A stretch of DNA of 64,000 nt from Aphelocoma coerulescens. Its lineage: Eukaryota > Chordata > Aves > Passeriformes > Corvidae. The notes under the pieces are model-generated. The model saw nothing but the letters and a program-made list of their open reading frames with translations, was not told the origin of the DNA and ran no database searches. Of the stretch, positions 29,355 through 38,895 are shown piece by piece. The number at the start of each line of letters is the position of its first letter. Position 1 is the stretch's first letter. The translations under genes were made by a program, and so were the position numbers. The stretch lies in contig NC_091020.1 of NCBI RefSeq assembly GCF_041296385.1, forward strand, positions 24,960,501 to 25,024,500. The letters are read 5' to 3'.

Positions 29355-29480
29355 GCTCCGGACACCGCTCCGGACAAGGCTCCGGACAAGGCTCCGGACA
29401 CCGCTCCGGACACCGCTCCGGACACCGCTCCGGACACCGCTCCGGACAAGGCTCCGGACACCGCTCCGGACACCGCTCCG
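29355..29480. repeat. 12-bp minisatellite, 10 full copies plus a partial copy
   Basis: Ten head-to-tail 12-bp units begin at 29,355 and recur every 12 bases to 29,463, with a 6-base partial unit from 29,475 that decays into GC-rich sequence. There are two alleles of the unit, GCTCCGGACACC (seven copies) and GCTCCGGACAAG (three copies, starting at 29,367, 29,379 and 29,439). Every unit carries a TCCGGA palindrome. The array starts about 66 bases inside intron 1, just downstream of the exon 1 splice donor. Its 12-base period keeps every reading frame open. Confidence 0.97.
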
Positions 29481-29546
29481 CGCCCGGCCCGGCCCCCCCG
29501 CACACGTGCGCACCCCCGCGCCTCGCCGGGCCCCGCCGGCACTCAC

Positions 29547-29618
29547 GTAGTGCTTCGAGGGGTTCCTGCGCTTCTCCACGTCCACCACGTTGGCGTCCAG
29601 CACGCTGTAGGACAGCAT
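29547..29618 (-). CDS. SH3PXD2A: SH3PXD2A (TKS5/FISH) first coding exon, PX-domain N-terminus
   Basis: The minus-strand exon encodes 24 residues beginning M-L-S-Y-S-V-L-D-A and ending with VVDVEKRRNPSKHY. It stops exactly at a strong GTGAGT donor. Human SH3PXD2A starts with the same VVDVEKRRNPSKHY run and then continues V-Y-I-I, so the exon boundary also fits. SH3PXD2A is a scaffold with an N-terminal PX domain that binds phosphoinositides, followed by five SH3 domains (about 1,130 residues in human). It is a Src substrate that organises podosomes and invadopodia. The start is chosen on homology and on a purine at -3 (GCGAAG before the ATG). The paralogue SH3PXD2B begins differently and has V-P-N-K-H-Y at this point. 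Note that no in-frame stop separates this ATG from an upstream in-frame ATG at 30,152. All remaining exons lie to the left of the window. Confidence 0.95.
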
Positions 29619-30110
29619 CTTCGCGCACCCCGGCGCGGCTCCGCCGCTCCCTGCCGGCGCTGGCAGCACCCTCCGCCGCGGCGATGCCGGGCGGGCGGCA
29701 GGGAGACAGGCAAGGGAGGATGATGCCCCGGTGCCGGCTCCGCCCCTGCCGCGGCGGCGGCTCCCTGCAGCCCAGCCCGGCTCCGCTCCCTGCCCGCTGC
29801 CCCGGGGCTGCGCGGCCACTGCGGCGGCGGCAGCGGCGGGAGGGGCCGGGCCGGGCCGGCGGCTCCGCCCCCGGGCGGCCCCGGGGGGCTCCGGCGGGAT
29901 GGGAGCCACCGCCCCCGTGTGCCGGAGATGGCGGGCGGCCCCTGCTCTCTGCCGGGGTACCGCGGCCCGGCCTCGGGGAGAGCCCGGGGGAAGGGGCGGC
30001 CCGGGGCAGGGGGAGCGCGGGATGCCCCAGGGCCCTCCGTCGCTGCAGAAAGGGTCCGAAACGCCCTCCCCGAGCGGCCGGCCAAGGTCACGCCGGAAAC
30101 CCGCGAGTGA
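29619..30110 (-). promoter_or_regulatory. SH3PXD2A: SH3PXD2A 5' UTR and TATA-less core promoter region
   Basis: The sequence directly upstream of the start codon on the minus strand is GC-rich with no TATA or CCAAT box that I can see. GC boxes (Sp-family sites) occur as CCGCCCC at 29,740-29,746 and 29,865-29,871, and as GGGGCGG at 29,993-29,999. GAGATGGCGGG at 29,925-29,935 (plus strand) resembles the YY1 initiator-type site AANATGGCGGC. The transcription start itself cannot be fixed from sequence. A divergent plus-strand transcript from such an island is plausible but not shown here. Confidence 0.6.
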
Positions 30111-33100
30111 AGGGCCGAGCCCGCTCCCACCGGGCTCCAGCTGGGAGCTCAAGGCCGGCCACCGCTTGGGAAGGTCCCCACTGCCCTGTCCCGCGGGAAC
30201 ACACAGGGGTCAGAGCTGGATGAAGGTTGCACAGACCCTCTGTTATGAGGGCTTCTAGAATTATAAACCTGTTTTGGTTTTTTGTATATACATGCACAGG
30301 TAAATGGGAATCATCTTCCTCAGTCCCACTCCAAGAAGAGTTTGCCCCAGAAATTTCAGGTGGGTTTTTGTTCCTTTTCAATAAAGCGTCATTACTTTGA
30401 ATATGATTATTTTAAAGTTATGTAAGAAATGGGAACTTCAGTGTGATCTTCCAGCCCTCAGCTTGTTTCATGATATTCATTAGCTAGTCACTAAATTAAC
30501 TGAAGTTACTAAGATCTCTCCTTCCTCTGAAGTCTCTCGAATAGCATCCCGTGTAGATTTTCCAGTGAGATTCCAGAGTGCTGCTGACAGCTCAAGACCT
30601 GCCAGCCCAGGAGTACAAAGAGGACCAGCTCCTGGCGAAATAAGCTTCTTCATTTACAGTCAGAACAGTCCATCTCAATGTGATTTCCTCTGACGTGCTC
30701 TAGGCACAATTTCTGAATCAGAACTTTTACAATGTTACTGGCCCTGAAACAACGATCATGAGACAGACACCAGAGTCACCAAGCCTTAGGTATTTGGGCC
30801 AGAAGGCTGGCATTAAAAAGTGGCTGTGTTCAAACCATAGCAGGTTTCCACAGGCAGCTTAAGGGAAAGAAAAAAAAAAGGCAGGAGCAACCCCATCAAT
30901 GCAGAAGATATCAACTACTGCCAGGTGGGAAACAGGTATCTGCTGGCATAATGACAAGGACAGATGCTCTGAGCCAGCCTTCTCCTCCCTCCTCAGCTAA
31001 TATACACAGTTTACCAAAATAAATGACCTGACATAAAACGCTAAAATCCCAGCATCCCACCCCAGGAGGCGCACAGGTATGCATGACACAAGAAGGGCGA
31101 CAGAGGGGAAAACTCATGTACCCATTGGCACTTTCAAGGCTTGTCTTATCTTCTTCAAAGCACCCTCTTCTCTTCTTTGAGGGACTTCCTACCCCTAATC
31201 CTCATACATGACACAAGGCAGAAGAACAATTATTTACATTAGAAACCTTTGCTGTTTAGACTGGCCAAGAAGTCCCTGGTGTGCAGAGCAAACAAAGAAG
31301 ATTCTTTCTCCAAAATGTAAATATTCAAATAACCCATTGATAAAAATATTATTGGCGTGGCCACTCTTTGTGTCTTGGATGCCTGTTCCCTGTGAACCAA
31401 TATACATCACACATTCCATCCCCTTCTCCTATCACCCTGTCCAAAAAAAAAGAATAAAGGGTCCCCTCCATTGTTGAAAACACTCAGGGTTTGTTTTAAA
31501 ACAGCTTTCAAAACATGTCATTGTGAGGGAGAGACAAAATACATCATTCTCCAAACACCCTGCCCCATCCTTCCTGACATTCTTATTAATTGGCATCTTT
31601 TTACTGATACTCTTCTCATCTGCTCTTGTAAGGAAGGAGCTTCTATTTTCAACCAAACTTGAGACCAGTGCCTTGGGACTGGTGCCCCTTTGGTGTCTAC
31701 CCCGTTCTTTCACAGCATTTGGTCCTCTGTTCACCTTTCCTCTATTCAACAGGGTTTGATTCTCCTCCTCTCCAGACAACCTTCCCCACCTCTGAAGCCT
31801 GGCCAGCATTTGTACCTCTGTCCCCCTCCTTCTCCATCATCTGATGGGTTTGTGCTCACGGCCACCTTCTGCTCTCCTTGTTTGCTTGCTGCATCTGTCC
31901 ATGCACGTAGGAAAAATGTGTGTTGCCAGGGGCATGGATAGTTCTTTTAAAACATGTACAACACCCAGTCTACTGGGAGTCCAATCTCCAAGTATTGCAA
32001 AGCTGGCAGAGAAATACCCAAAACCCTTATTATGCTGCAGGCTTGGGAAAATCTGCTCCTGTCTTAGGCAGCAGCTGGGAAATTGAAGCTGACGGCACTT
32101 CCCAGCCTTGTTTTGGAGAGCCGAGCTCCGGCTGCTGGGACTGAATGAAAGCGAGCCTGGGTATGCAGGGAGGAGCACAGCAGGCTGGGTGCCTGGCCAG
32201 CCCCACGTGCAGAACAGCCTGCACCTGACCAGGGCTATGAACACGAGGCTGAGACACTGAGAATTTGTAGGAAAATAACTAACTCTAGAGATTTTAGTGC
32301 TAGAACTCCTAGCATTTACTTTTTTTCTTTTTTTTAAAGCCCCCATTACCGAAGTCCTATCATTGCATGGGAATATCACTGCTATTATAACAATTTTAAC
32401 ACTTATATTAATATGAGTATTAACTGCTCATTTAATAACTCCCCTTCAAAGACTCATGCTTCTGATAAAATTCACCTGAGGAACACCCTGGGAAATTCAG
32501 CTTCTGAAGGTTGAAATAAACCAGCTATTTTTAAAAGCTTTTTTCTACTCTTTTGCTAGGTGGGTATTTGGGCAAAGATTCTTTTTTTGCTTTTTTTAGA
32601 CCAAACAGGTAACCACATTAGCCTCACAGACCTGGTGCAGCTACAGCCCAGCAGCCTGGACTCTGCTCCAATTACAGCAAAAATTACAGCAAAAGCTGAT
32701 GCGTGACAGAATGTGTGTGTGTGATGTTGTCAGAGCTGGAGCATGACTTGAGTTTTCATATTTCAAGAGGACTCTGTCATGCTGGCAAATTTTTTGTAAA
32801 TAAGCATTTGAACTGTAAATTGAAAACACTTGGATCGTTAAATCAGTGAGAAAATAAAACAAGGGACATGCTTTTCTATGCTCCATTAGGGCCATTTCTA
32901 ATGCCTCTTATTAATTCATGGCATTGTAGATAGGTAACTGCCCCTGAATGTTAACCACGCTGGGGTCTAACAGCCCTGTCTGTGGTGGCTGCAGTTGTTG
33001 CTAAAGATGATTTTCCTTTCTGTTTTCTGGCTGGGCAGCCAGGTGGAACACAGTGTTTTCCTGTCCCACTAACTGAAGAGGCTCTAACGGTGCTCAGCAC

Positions 33101-34560
33101 CCTGGGGGGAAGTAAAATGCCATGAGCTCAGGCCCCTGGGGGAAGGGGAACTGTGCAGTGCTGTGCATGACAGATTAGCCACACAACTCATTACTGGCAA
33201 CTGGAGTTGCATGCATAATCTGCTAGACATGGTACTAGAGATGTGCCCCTTAGGGTTTTATTGGCTCTGATGTGCAACAGCACAACACAGAGCCTTTGTT
33301 ACACTCCCATCTCAGCTTCTGTACTTACAAAACCTCAGCTTCTTAAAAAGGCTGCTTTCCATGCAGTCCTTCCACTTCAGTGTTTCAACATACACGGCTT
33401 TTGATAGGAATGACAGGAATGGTAGAGCCTGTCTGGCATTCAAATCTCAAACTTTGAAACAAAGCACGGCATGATCTTTTTTCTTATTTTTTTTTAAAGC
33501 CAATTGCATTTCATCTTCTTGGGAGATTACTGCTCTTCAAATGAAATTCACTCTGGAGATAAATAGGCCCAGCTAATAAGGTAGAAGGCAGCCAAAGGAA
33601 CCAGCAGCAATGCTGGCAGAGCAACTCCCCCCTTCTCTAGCACAGTATCTTTGTGCCCCTTCCCCTCCCAGCCTCCTCACCAGAGAGTGCTGCTTTGTCA
33701 GCCCCTCTGTGCAATCTGGTATAATAGAAAAACCAAAATAATCATTCCTTCTGCAGGCAGTGTACATGCTTTTCCAATGGCATAACAGCTTTTACTTACA
33801 TTATAAAAGAGCTGCTTCACCCTCTGGACTTAAATTATAGATTTGCCTTTCCTTGAAGCAGCTATCTTACAGTTTAACCTTTTCATGACCAACATTATTT
33901 TTCAGTCCTCTCTTAGCAGTTGTAGATGAAGGATTCTCCTCTGTGGTACGTGCCCTGCACGTAGGGTGGTAGCAGCACGTGGCATGCTGCTTTTCATCCA
34001 TGTACACCTTGTACTTTTCCATTTTTACAGAGGCTTTGTAGATATCTCTTGAAGTGCTTAAAAAAATAAAGCAAGCCCAAGCCACACTTTTCTTTATTTA
34101 TTATATACGTGTCAGCTTACATTTGGGACAGCTCATGTTTACCAAACTGATCACAGGTTTGGATTGGGATTCCTCGGGTTTCCTCCTGGATGCTATGGCC
34201 CTGACTGGTGTCACTCTCACTGTTCTCAAAATAGCACATTTTGAGGCTGGTTTCTGCCTTATCTTCTGCAAAAAGCATGGTAATCTCCATTACTGAAAAC
34301 ATGAGCTTGTTAAAATAAAGTCAGTCTAGGAAGAAATAGTCTTTCTTTGCATTTTCTTCCCATGTTTCCTCCTATGTATACATACATGGCCACCGAGCTT
34401 TTAAATTTCCACCAACCCCTTTTAAAATTTGAATTTCCTTGTTTACTATTTTTACTCATTCAACCCCTTCTGAAACCAAACAGTAATTTTATTTGGCTGC
34501 ACTAGAGAAAGTAGAAGACTTTATCTGCCAATATCCAAACCAGAAAACATTTGACTGACA

Positions 34561-34616
34561 GAACTATAAAAATGTACAAATGTACAATGAACTGTGAACT
34601 ATAAAAATGTACAAAT
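34561..34616. repeat. 21-bp direct repeat, 35-bp period
   Basis: GAACTATAAAAATGTACAAA followed by T occurs at 34,561-34,581 and again, identically, at 34,596-34,616. The 14-base spacer between them contains further TGTACAATGAACT-like material. It is a small local duplication in intergenic DNA with no other feature nearby. Confidence 0.9.
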
Positions 34617-37600
34617 AAAACCTTATGAAAAGTGGCTCATGGAACTGCAGTTTGAACATAGGTGGTGAGCACACAAACTTGGCACTGTAAGCAGAATCTG
34701 TAACATCCAACCTCTACCACTCAGCAGTGGAGTGCATTGATTTTTTGTTTTGTTTTGATACCTTCATGCAAAAGCAAAGTGGTTTTCCCAACTGAGAGAC
34801 TTCTGTAGGAAGAGCACTTCTGGATCTCCTCAACAGCAACATCATCCCATGGGTAGACACAAATAGTTTGGTTTTTTCCCCAAGTCATTAGACTGGGGTT
34901 AGAATTTGTAGGGCAGTAGTGGAGATGTTTGGAAAAAAAAATGCCCTGTAGGATGTTAATTGCTTGTAACAAGAAATGAGATCATCCCAAAACAAAAAAA
35001 TGCCCCATGGAAAGCAAAGTTACAGTTTCTCTAGCAGGGTCTGATGCAGGTGTGCTTTTCAGCTTGAAGCAGTGGACACACCATCCACACAATCTGAGGC
35101 ATTTATTTGGATCCATACGTGTTAAGCCCTGGCCATGCAGCACCAGGAATGCAAACCTAAAGAACCATTTCACTAATGGACTCTTTCTCAGCCACTTTTC
35201 TGGTGACTGAAGCCCTCAAACCACCTGTGAGACAAGGACAGCTTTACCTTCAGGATAATTTTCATCATGACAACATCTGTGTGACAATTACATTATCCTG
35301 AACATTTTTGTCCTCAAACGCATGTTGGTGGCCAACTGTCACTTTAGCATCTACCTCTGAGCACCCAAGGCCCTAAAAGACCAATATCTTTTAGGAAGTA
35401 CAAAACACTCTGCAGAACAGAACTGTTGAAGGATAGTGTAAGGAGGGCAGAGGAAGAGTATATAAATACTGCTGTGCTCTATGTAAATTTGCCCAGCTGT
35501 TTATGCTAGATGTTCTCTTACTCCATTTTTCCTGACCTCATTTCCTCCCCTGCTTTCTAATTGCAGAAAATAAAACAGTACAAGTCCTTGCTTTCATTAC
35601 ATGCAACACCTGCTGCCTGTTCTGAAACAGATGTCTACAGCATCATTAGGCAATCGTTTCTTTAGCCTTTTTCAGTAGGACTCATTTCAAATGTCTGTGC
35701 TAAATCCTCCTCCTTCAGCTTCCTCTGTATTTCTCATCCTTTCCTACATTCAGAGTTCCAACAAAAACTCTTCTCTCTATCAGTTTGCTCTTGCTATGTT
35801 TGTCCTGGATCACTGTACTCACAGAAGGACAGACTACAACTTCTTTGAACCAGGAATTAAGTTCAAGAGATTTTTATTGGGGGAAAAAAGACAAGGTGAG
35901 GACAGAAAACAGTGAGAGAGTATTAGTCAGCAGTGTAGGCAGTAGTTCAGAACACCAGCTGGCTTGTTACAGCTCAGAGGTTTTTTTGTGGACAATATAG
36001 CAAAGAAGAGTTTTACATGAACACAAGGACAGCCCCGACACTCTCAATGCAAATGACCAATTCTGTCATCAAGAGAAAAACGCAGCTCCAAAACACCCCA
36101 AAAAAGAGAAAAACCCTTTTCATTTCTGTACCACCATCATACCTTGCCAAGAAGAGCACGTTAGTATAAGTTAGGCCTGCAGGACTTGCAGAACTCCATT
36201 GTTGGGGAAGACATTTGAGAGAACAGATTCCTCCCTCCTGTTTCCAAATATCACTGTAATATTTGGCTGGAGTCTGCACTCCTGGGAGGAACCATGAACT
36301 TTCGAGGCCAATAACAGACTTGGCACATACTGCATTTAATCATGTTGGTTGCTATGCAGTGACATACATTTGCTATTTATCTTACCTTGTTCCCAACAGA
36401 GTGATGTGAAGGTGGCAGAGAGCTCCAGTTGTAGCTAGTAGGGAAGGAGTGTGCATTCTTCCAGTGAATAACAAAAAAGCAAGCTAAAACAAGAGCTGTA
36501 GGACATGTTGTGCCAGGTTAATTGGCACTGCAGCGCTGTAGTTCAACATTACTGAAAATTGTTCCTTTAGGTTATTTCTTCCACTGGCAAATTCCTGGTT
36601 ATGTTGTTCTCAGGCAATCTTGTTAATCTGGGCTGGTTTCAACTTGTAGATTACTGTGACTAGATTAGTATGGCCTCCATTGCACTTCTAAAAGATATTA
36701 GTGGGAATGGGCTGGTGGCATCATTAACAATCAGTTGCTCAGCTTTGTACCCCAATGCAGCTTTACCAGATTTTAATGGATTTGCAGTTTGGCATCATGA
36801 CTGTCTTAGGGCAATCTGTATGAAGAAACTTCTGGAAAAACTGTCCAATCATTTCTTAAAAGAGCACTTGCAGAACAAGTACTTCTTGTGGCAGCTGAAG
36901 TTACAGGAACAGGTTCCTTGGGACTGTCCTGTGTGTGGTTTCTCTGGTGTTGTATGAGTTTCTACCTTCCCTTTTACAGAGGCACTGATTTGGGCTTCCC
37001 TCTTCTATCAGTGCATCCATTTCCTAAAAATGTGCCAGACCATAACAGTTCAGGGTCCTTCACAACTCTTAACTAGCCAAAGTCACTTGGGGTGGTGGGA
37101 CAGAGGTTGACAGATGCCCAGATGCACAGTATAATCATATCAGAATAGAATCACTCTTTCTCAGAAAAAAAACAGGCTAAAAGGAGACACACTAACTGGT
37201 AGACATGCAAGAAGTCCACATCAACTTTACAGATCATGTCTGCAATGAGATCTGCAAGGACATGAAAGTGGCAGGGAGAGGCAGATAGCTTCTATCAGGG
37301 GCGTGACTTGTGCTTGTTCAGGTTTGGGCAAGACACAACTCTTTTATGTTTTAGTTTTATTTATTTTGTACTTGGATACCTGCAAAAAACCCCATCACTA
37401 GGATATTTATGGTGCTAGTGAATCTTTGGGAGGGTGGGGTGGAAAGTGCGTTGTTTTTCTGAAATTGCAGCTCTTTCCTGATGCAAACTACACCGGGAAG
37501 AAAATTGCCTCTTCTGGTGCCTAGACAGGGAGCAAAGGACAGCTGGAATCAGAACAGGCTGTGAACAGTGCCAGGTCAGTTAGGCAAGGGATTCTGAAAG

Positions 37601-38806
37601 TTTCAATTGTTGACAAGGAGTTAGGAAAGATAAAGTGAACAAAATAGAAGAAGGGGGTTTGACAGGATCTGTACTGTGAATGAAATAAAGGGCCCGAGAA
37701 ACGAGTCAGAGGGGACAGTGGAGTTCAGGAATAGATGAAAGAAATTAGGGGGAAAGTCTCTGTGCCTGGCAGGCTATATTGCTGGGAATGAAACCCAAGA
37801 TCCCTGGCTCAGCATTTCCCTGCTGCCCACAAGGATCCACAAAAATGTTGCTGTAATGCTGGGACTCCTGGAGGATGGTAACCAATTATTATAACTATTC
37901 TTTTATCTTTGTGGCTGAACATTTTTTTTTGCTCTAGCCTGGAGGGTTGGGGCAGGAGGACTGGAGACTGTGCTGAAAGACAGCAATAAAGAACATAGCG
38001 CTGCACTGACAGGAAGTTTCAAAATTCAGGGTGCCCATGGGATCTGAACTTGCTCCCTTCCCATTAAGAGGTAAGTATAAAGATACAAATCTTTGCTAGG
38101 CACATCTTTTCCCTACAGGATCAGCTTACTCTCAGAGTAAACCAAACTGCATTTCTTTGACAAACAGATTTCCAGTACTTTGTCTCGTAATTCTCCATGT
38201 GGCTCCATGTCTCACTGGCTGCTCATTGATGAATTCCCACTTTGAATAATGAATTAGCAACTCCTATTTATGGTGTTCATCACTGGAATCCACAAGTATA
38301 CACAGACCCAAAAGAGTAATAGCTTTTAGTCATGTAGCTAATATTTAACTTTGTCATTTATTACTTTGAAAGTAGATCTTCATTTCCCAGGTAGGTTGTG
38401 TAAAATGCATGCCCTCATGGGTCCAAATTTACAATCCAAAGATTTCGGAACAAGAATACTCAGAACTCAATTATCTGGATTTCTATTTTTATGAAGTCAT
38501 CTAAGAAGTCATAAGAGGAAACAGGATTCCAGTAAAAATATGATACAAATAAAAACAATGTCTTTGCCTCATAGGCCTTGGAGAGCAAGACGACAAGACA
38601 AGCAAGGCAATATGCATGGAAAGAGAGGCAGAAAAATATAAAGCTAATAGTACTAATACAAGAGCAACTTTTCCTAAGTCCCACTCCAGCATCTATCCAT
38701 TCATTCTCTCCCACATAGCCACAGAGTTCTTCTCTAATTGCTCCCATAGAACTTTTAATGACTAGGATTACAAAAAAAATTAGGCTTATGCCCTACACAG
38801 GGAGCT

Positions 38807-38895
38807 GTATTATCCCCAATTTACAAAAGGGGGAAACTGAGGCATGAAGCAACCTCATCTCTTCTCTCACATAAGCAGAGGGCAGGGACTAAAAG
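38807..38895 (-). mobile_element. MIR-family SINE fragment (reverse orientation)
   Basis: TATTATCCCCAATTTACAAA, then GGGGGAAACTGAGGCATGAA, and further on CATAAGCAGAGGGCAGGGAC follow in order the reverse complement of the MIR consensus: TATTATCCCCATTTTACAGA, TGAGGAAACTGAGGCACAGA and AGTAAGTGGCAGAGCCGGGA. The GGAAACTGAGGCA block is the hallmark. The L2 LINE 3' end shares part of this core and is the main alternative. The fragment is an old, diverged copy in intergenic DNA. Edges are approximate. Confidence 0.7.

Larger units (their letters stand above)
1..29546 (-). other. SH3PXD2A: SH3PXD2A intron 1 (partial, runs off the left edge)
   Basis: This is everything downstream of the exon 1 donor, which reads TAC|GTGAGT on the minus strand at 29,546. 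The next exon should continue the PX domain with V-Y-I-I-N-V-T-W and later R-R-Y-S-K-F-F. I searched both strands by eye for DNA encoding these and found none, so the whole stretch is assigned to a large first intron. Reading frames of 60-160 codons occur throughout on both strands, but none resembles a known family. The sequence is mostly unique and moderately AT-rich. Items listed separately are MIR-like fragments near 8,860 and 24,245, an AT hairpin at 17,299, an A16 tract at 20,516, a G-run cluster at 4,656 and a C-run at 23,481. Enhancers are likely in so long a first intron, but I cannot point to one with confidence. Confidence 0.75.
29050..30200. promoter_or_regulatory. SH3PXD2A: CpG island over SH3PXD2A exon 1
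   Basis: GC content and CpG frequency rise abruptly near 29,050 and fall near 30,200, against AT-rich flanks with few CpG. The island covers the first coding exon, its 5' UTR and the first 500 bp or so of intron 1. Almost no stop codons occur in any frame here, which explains the overlapping open frames of 130-416 codons on both strands. Unmethylated CpG islands at the first exon are typical of vertebrate housekeeping and developmental promoters. Confidence 0.9.

Noticed and set aside
29250..29723. 157-codon plus-strand open frame with an A-P-D-T/A-P-D-K repeat
   Set aside because: It is the translation of the minisatellite and CpG-island sequence on the other strand, overlapping SH3PXD2A exon 1, with no homology I recognise.
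28902..30152. 416-codon minus-strand open frame across the CpG island
   Set aside because: Only the 24 codons from 29,618 to 29,547 are homologous to SH3PXD2A. The rest reads through a 5' UTR and an intron whose donor is at 29,546. The frame is open because the DNA is GC-rich and the minisatellite has a period of 12.
31837..32379. 180-codon minus-strand open frame in the intergenic region
   Set aside because: No domain or homology recognised, and it overlaps two plus-strand frames of similar quality.
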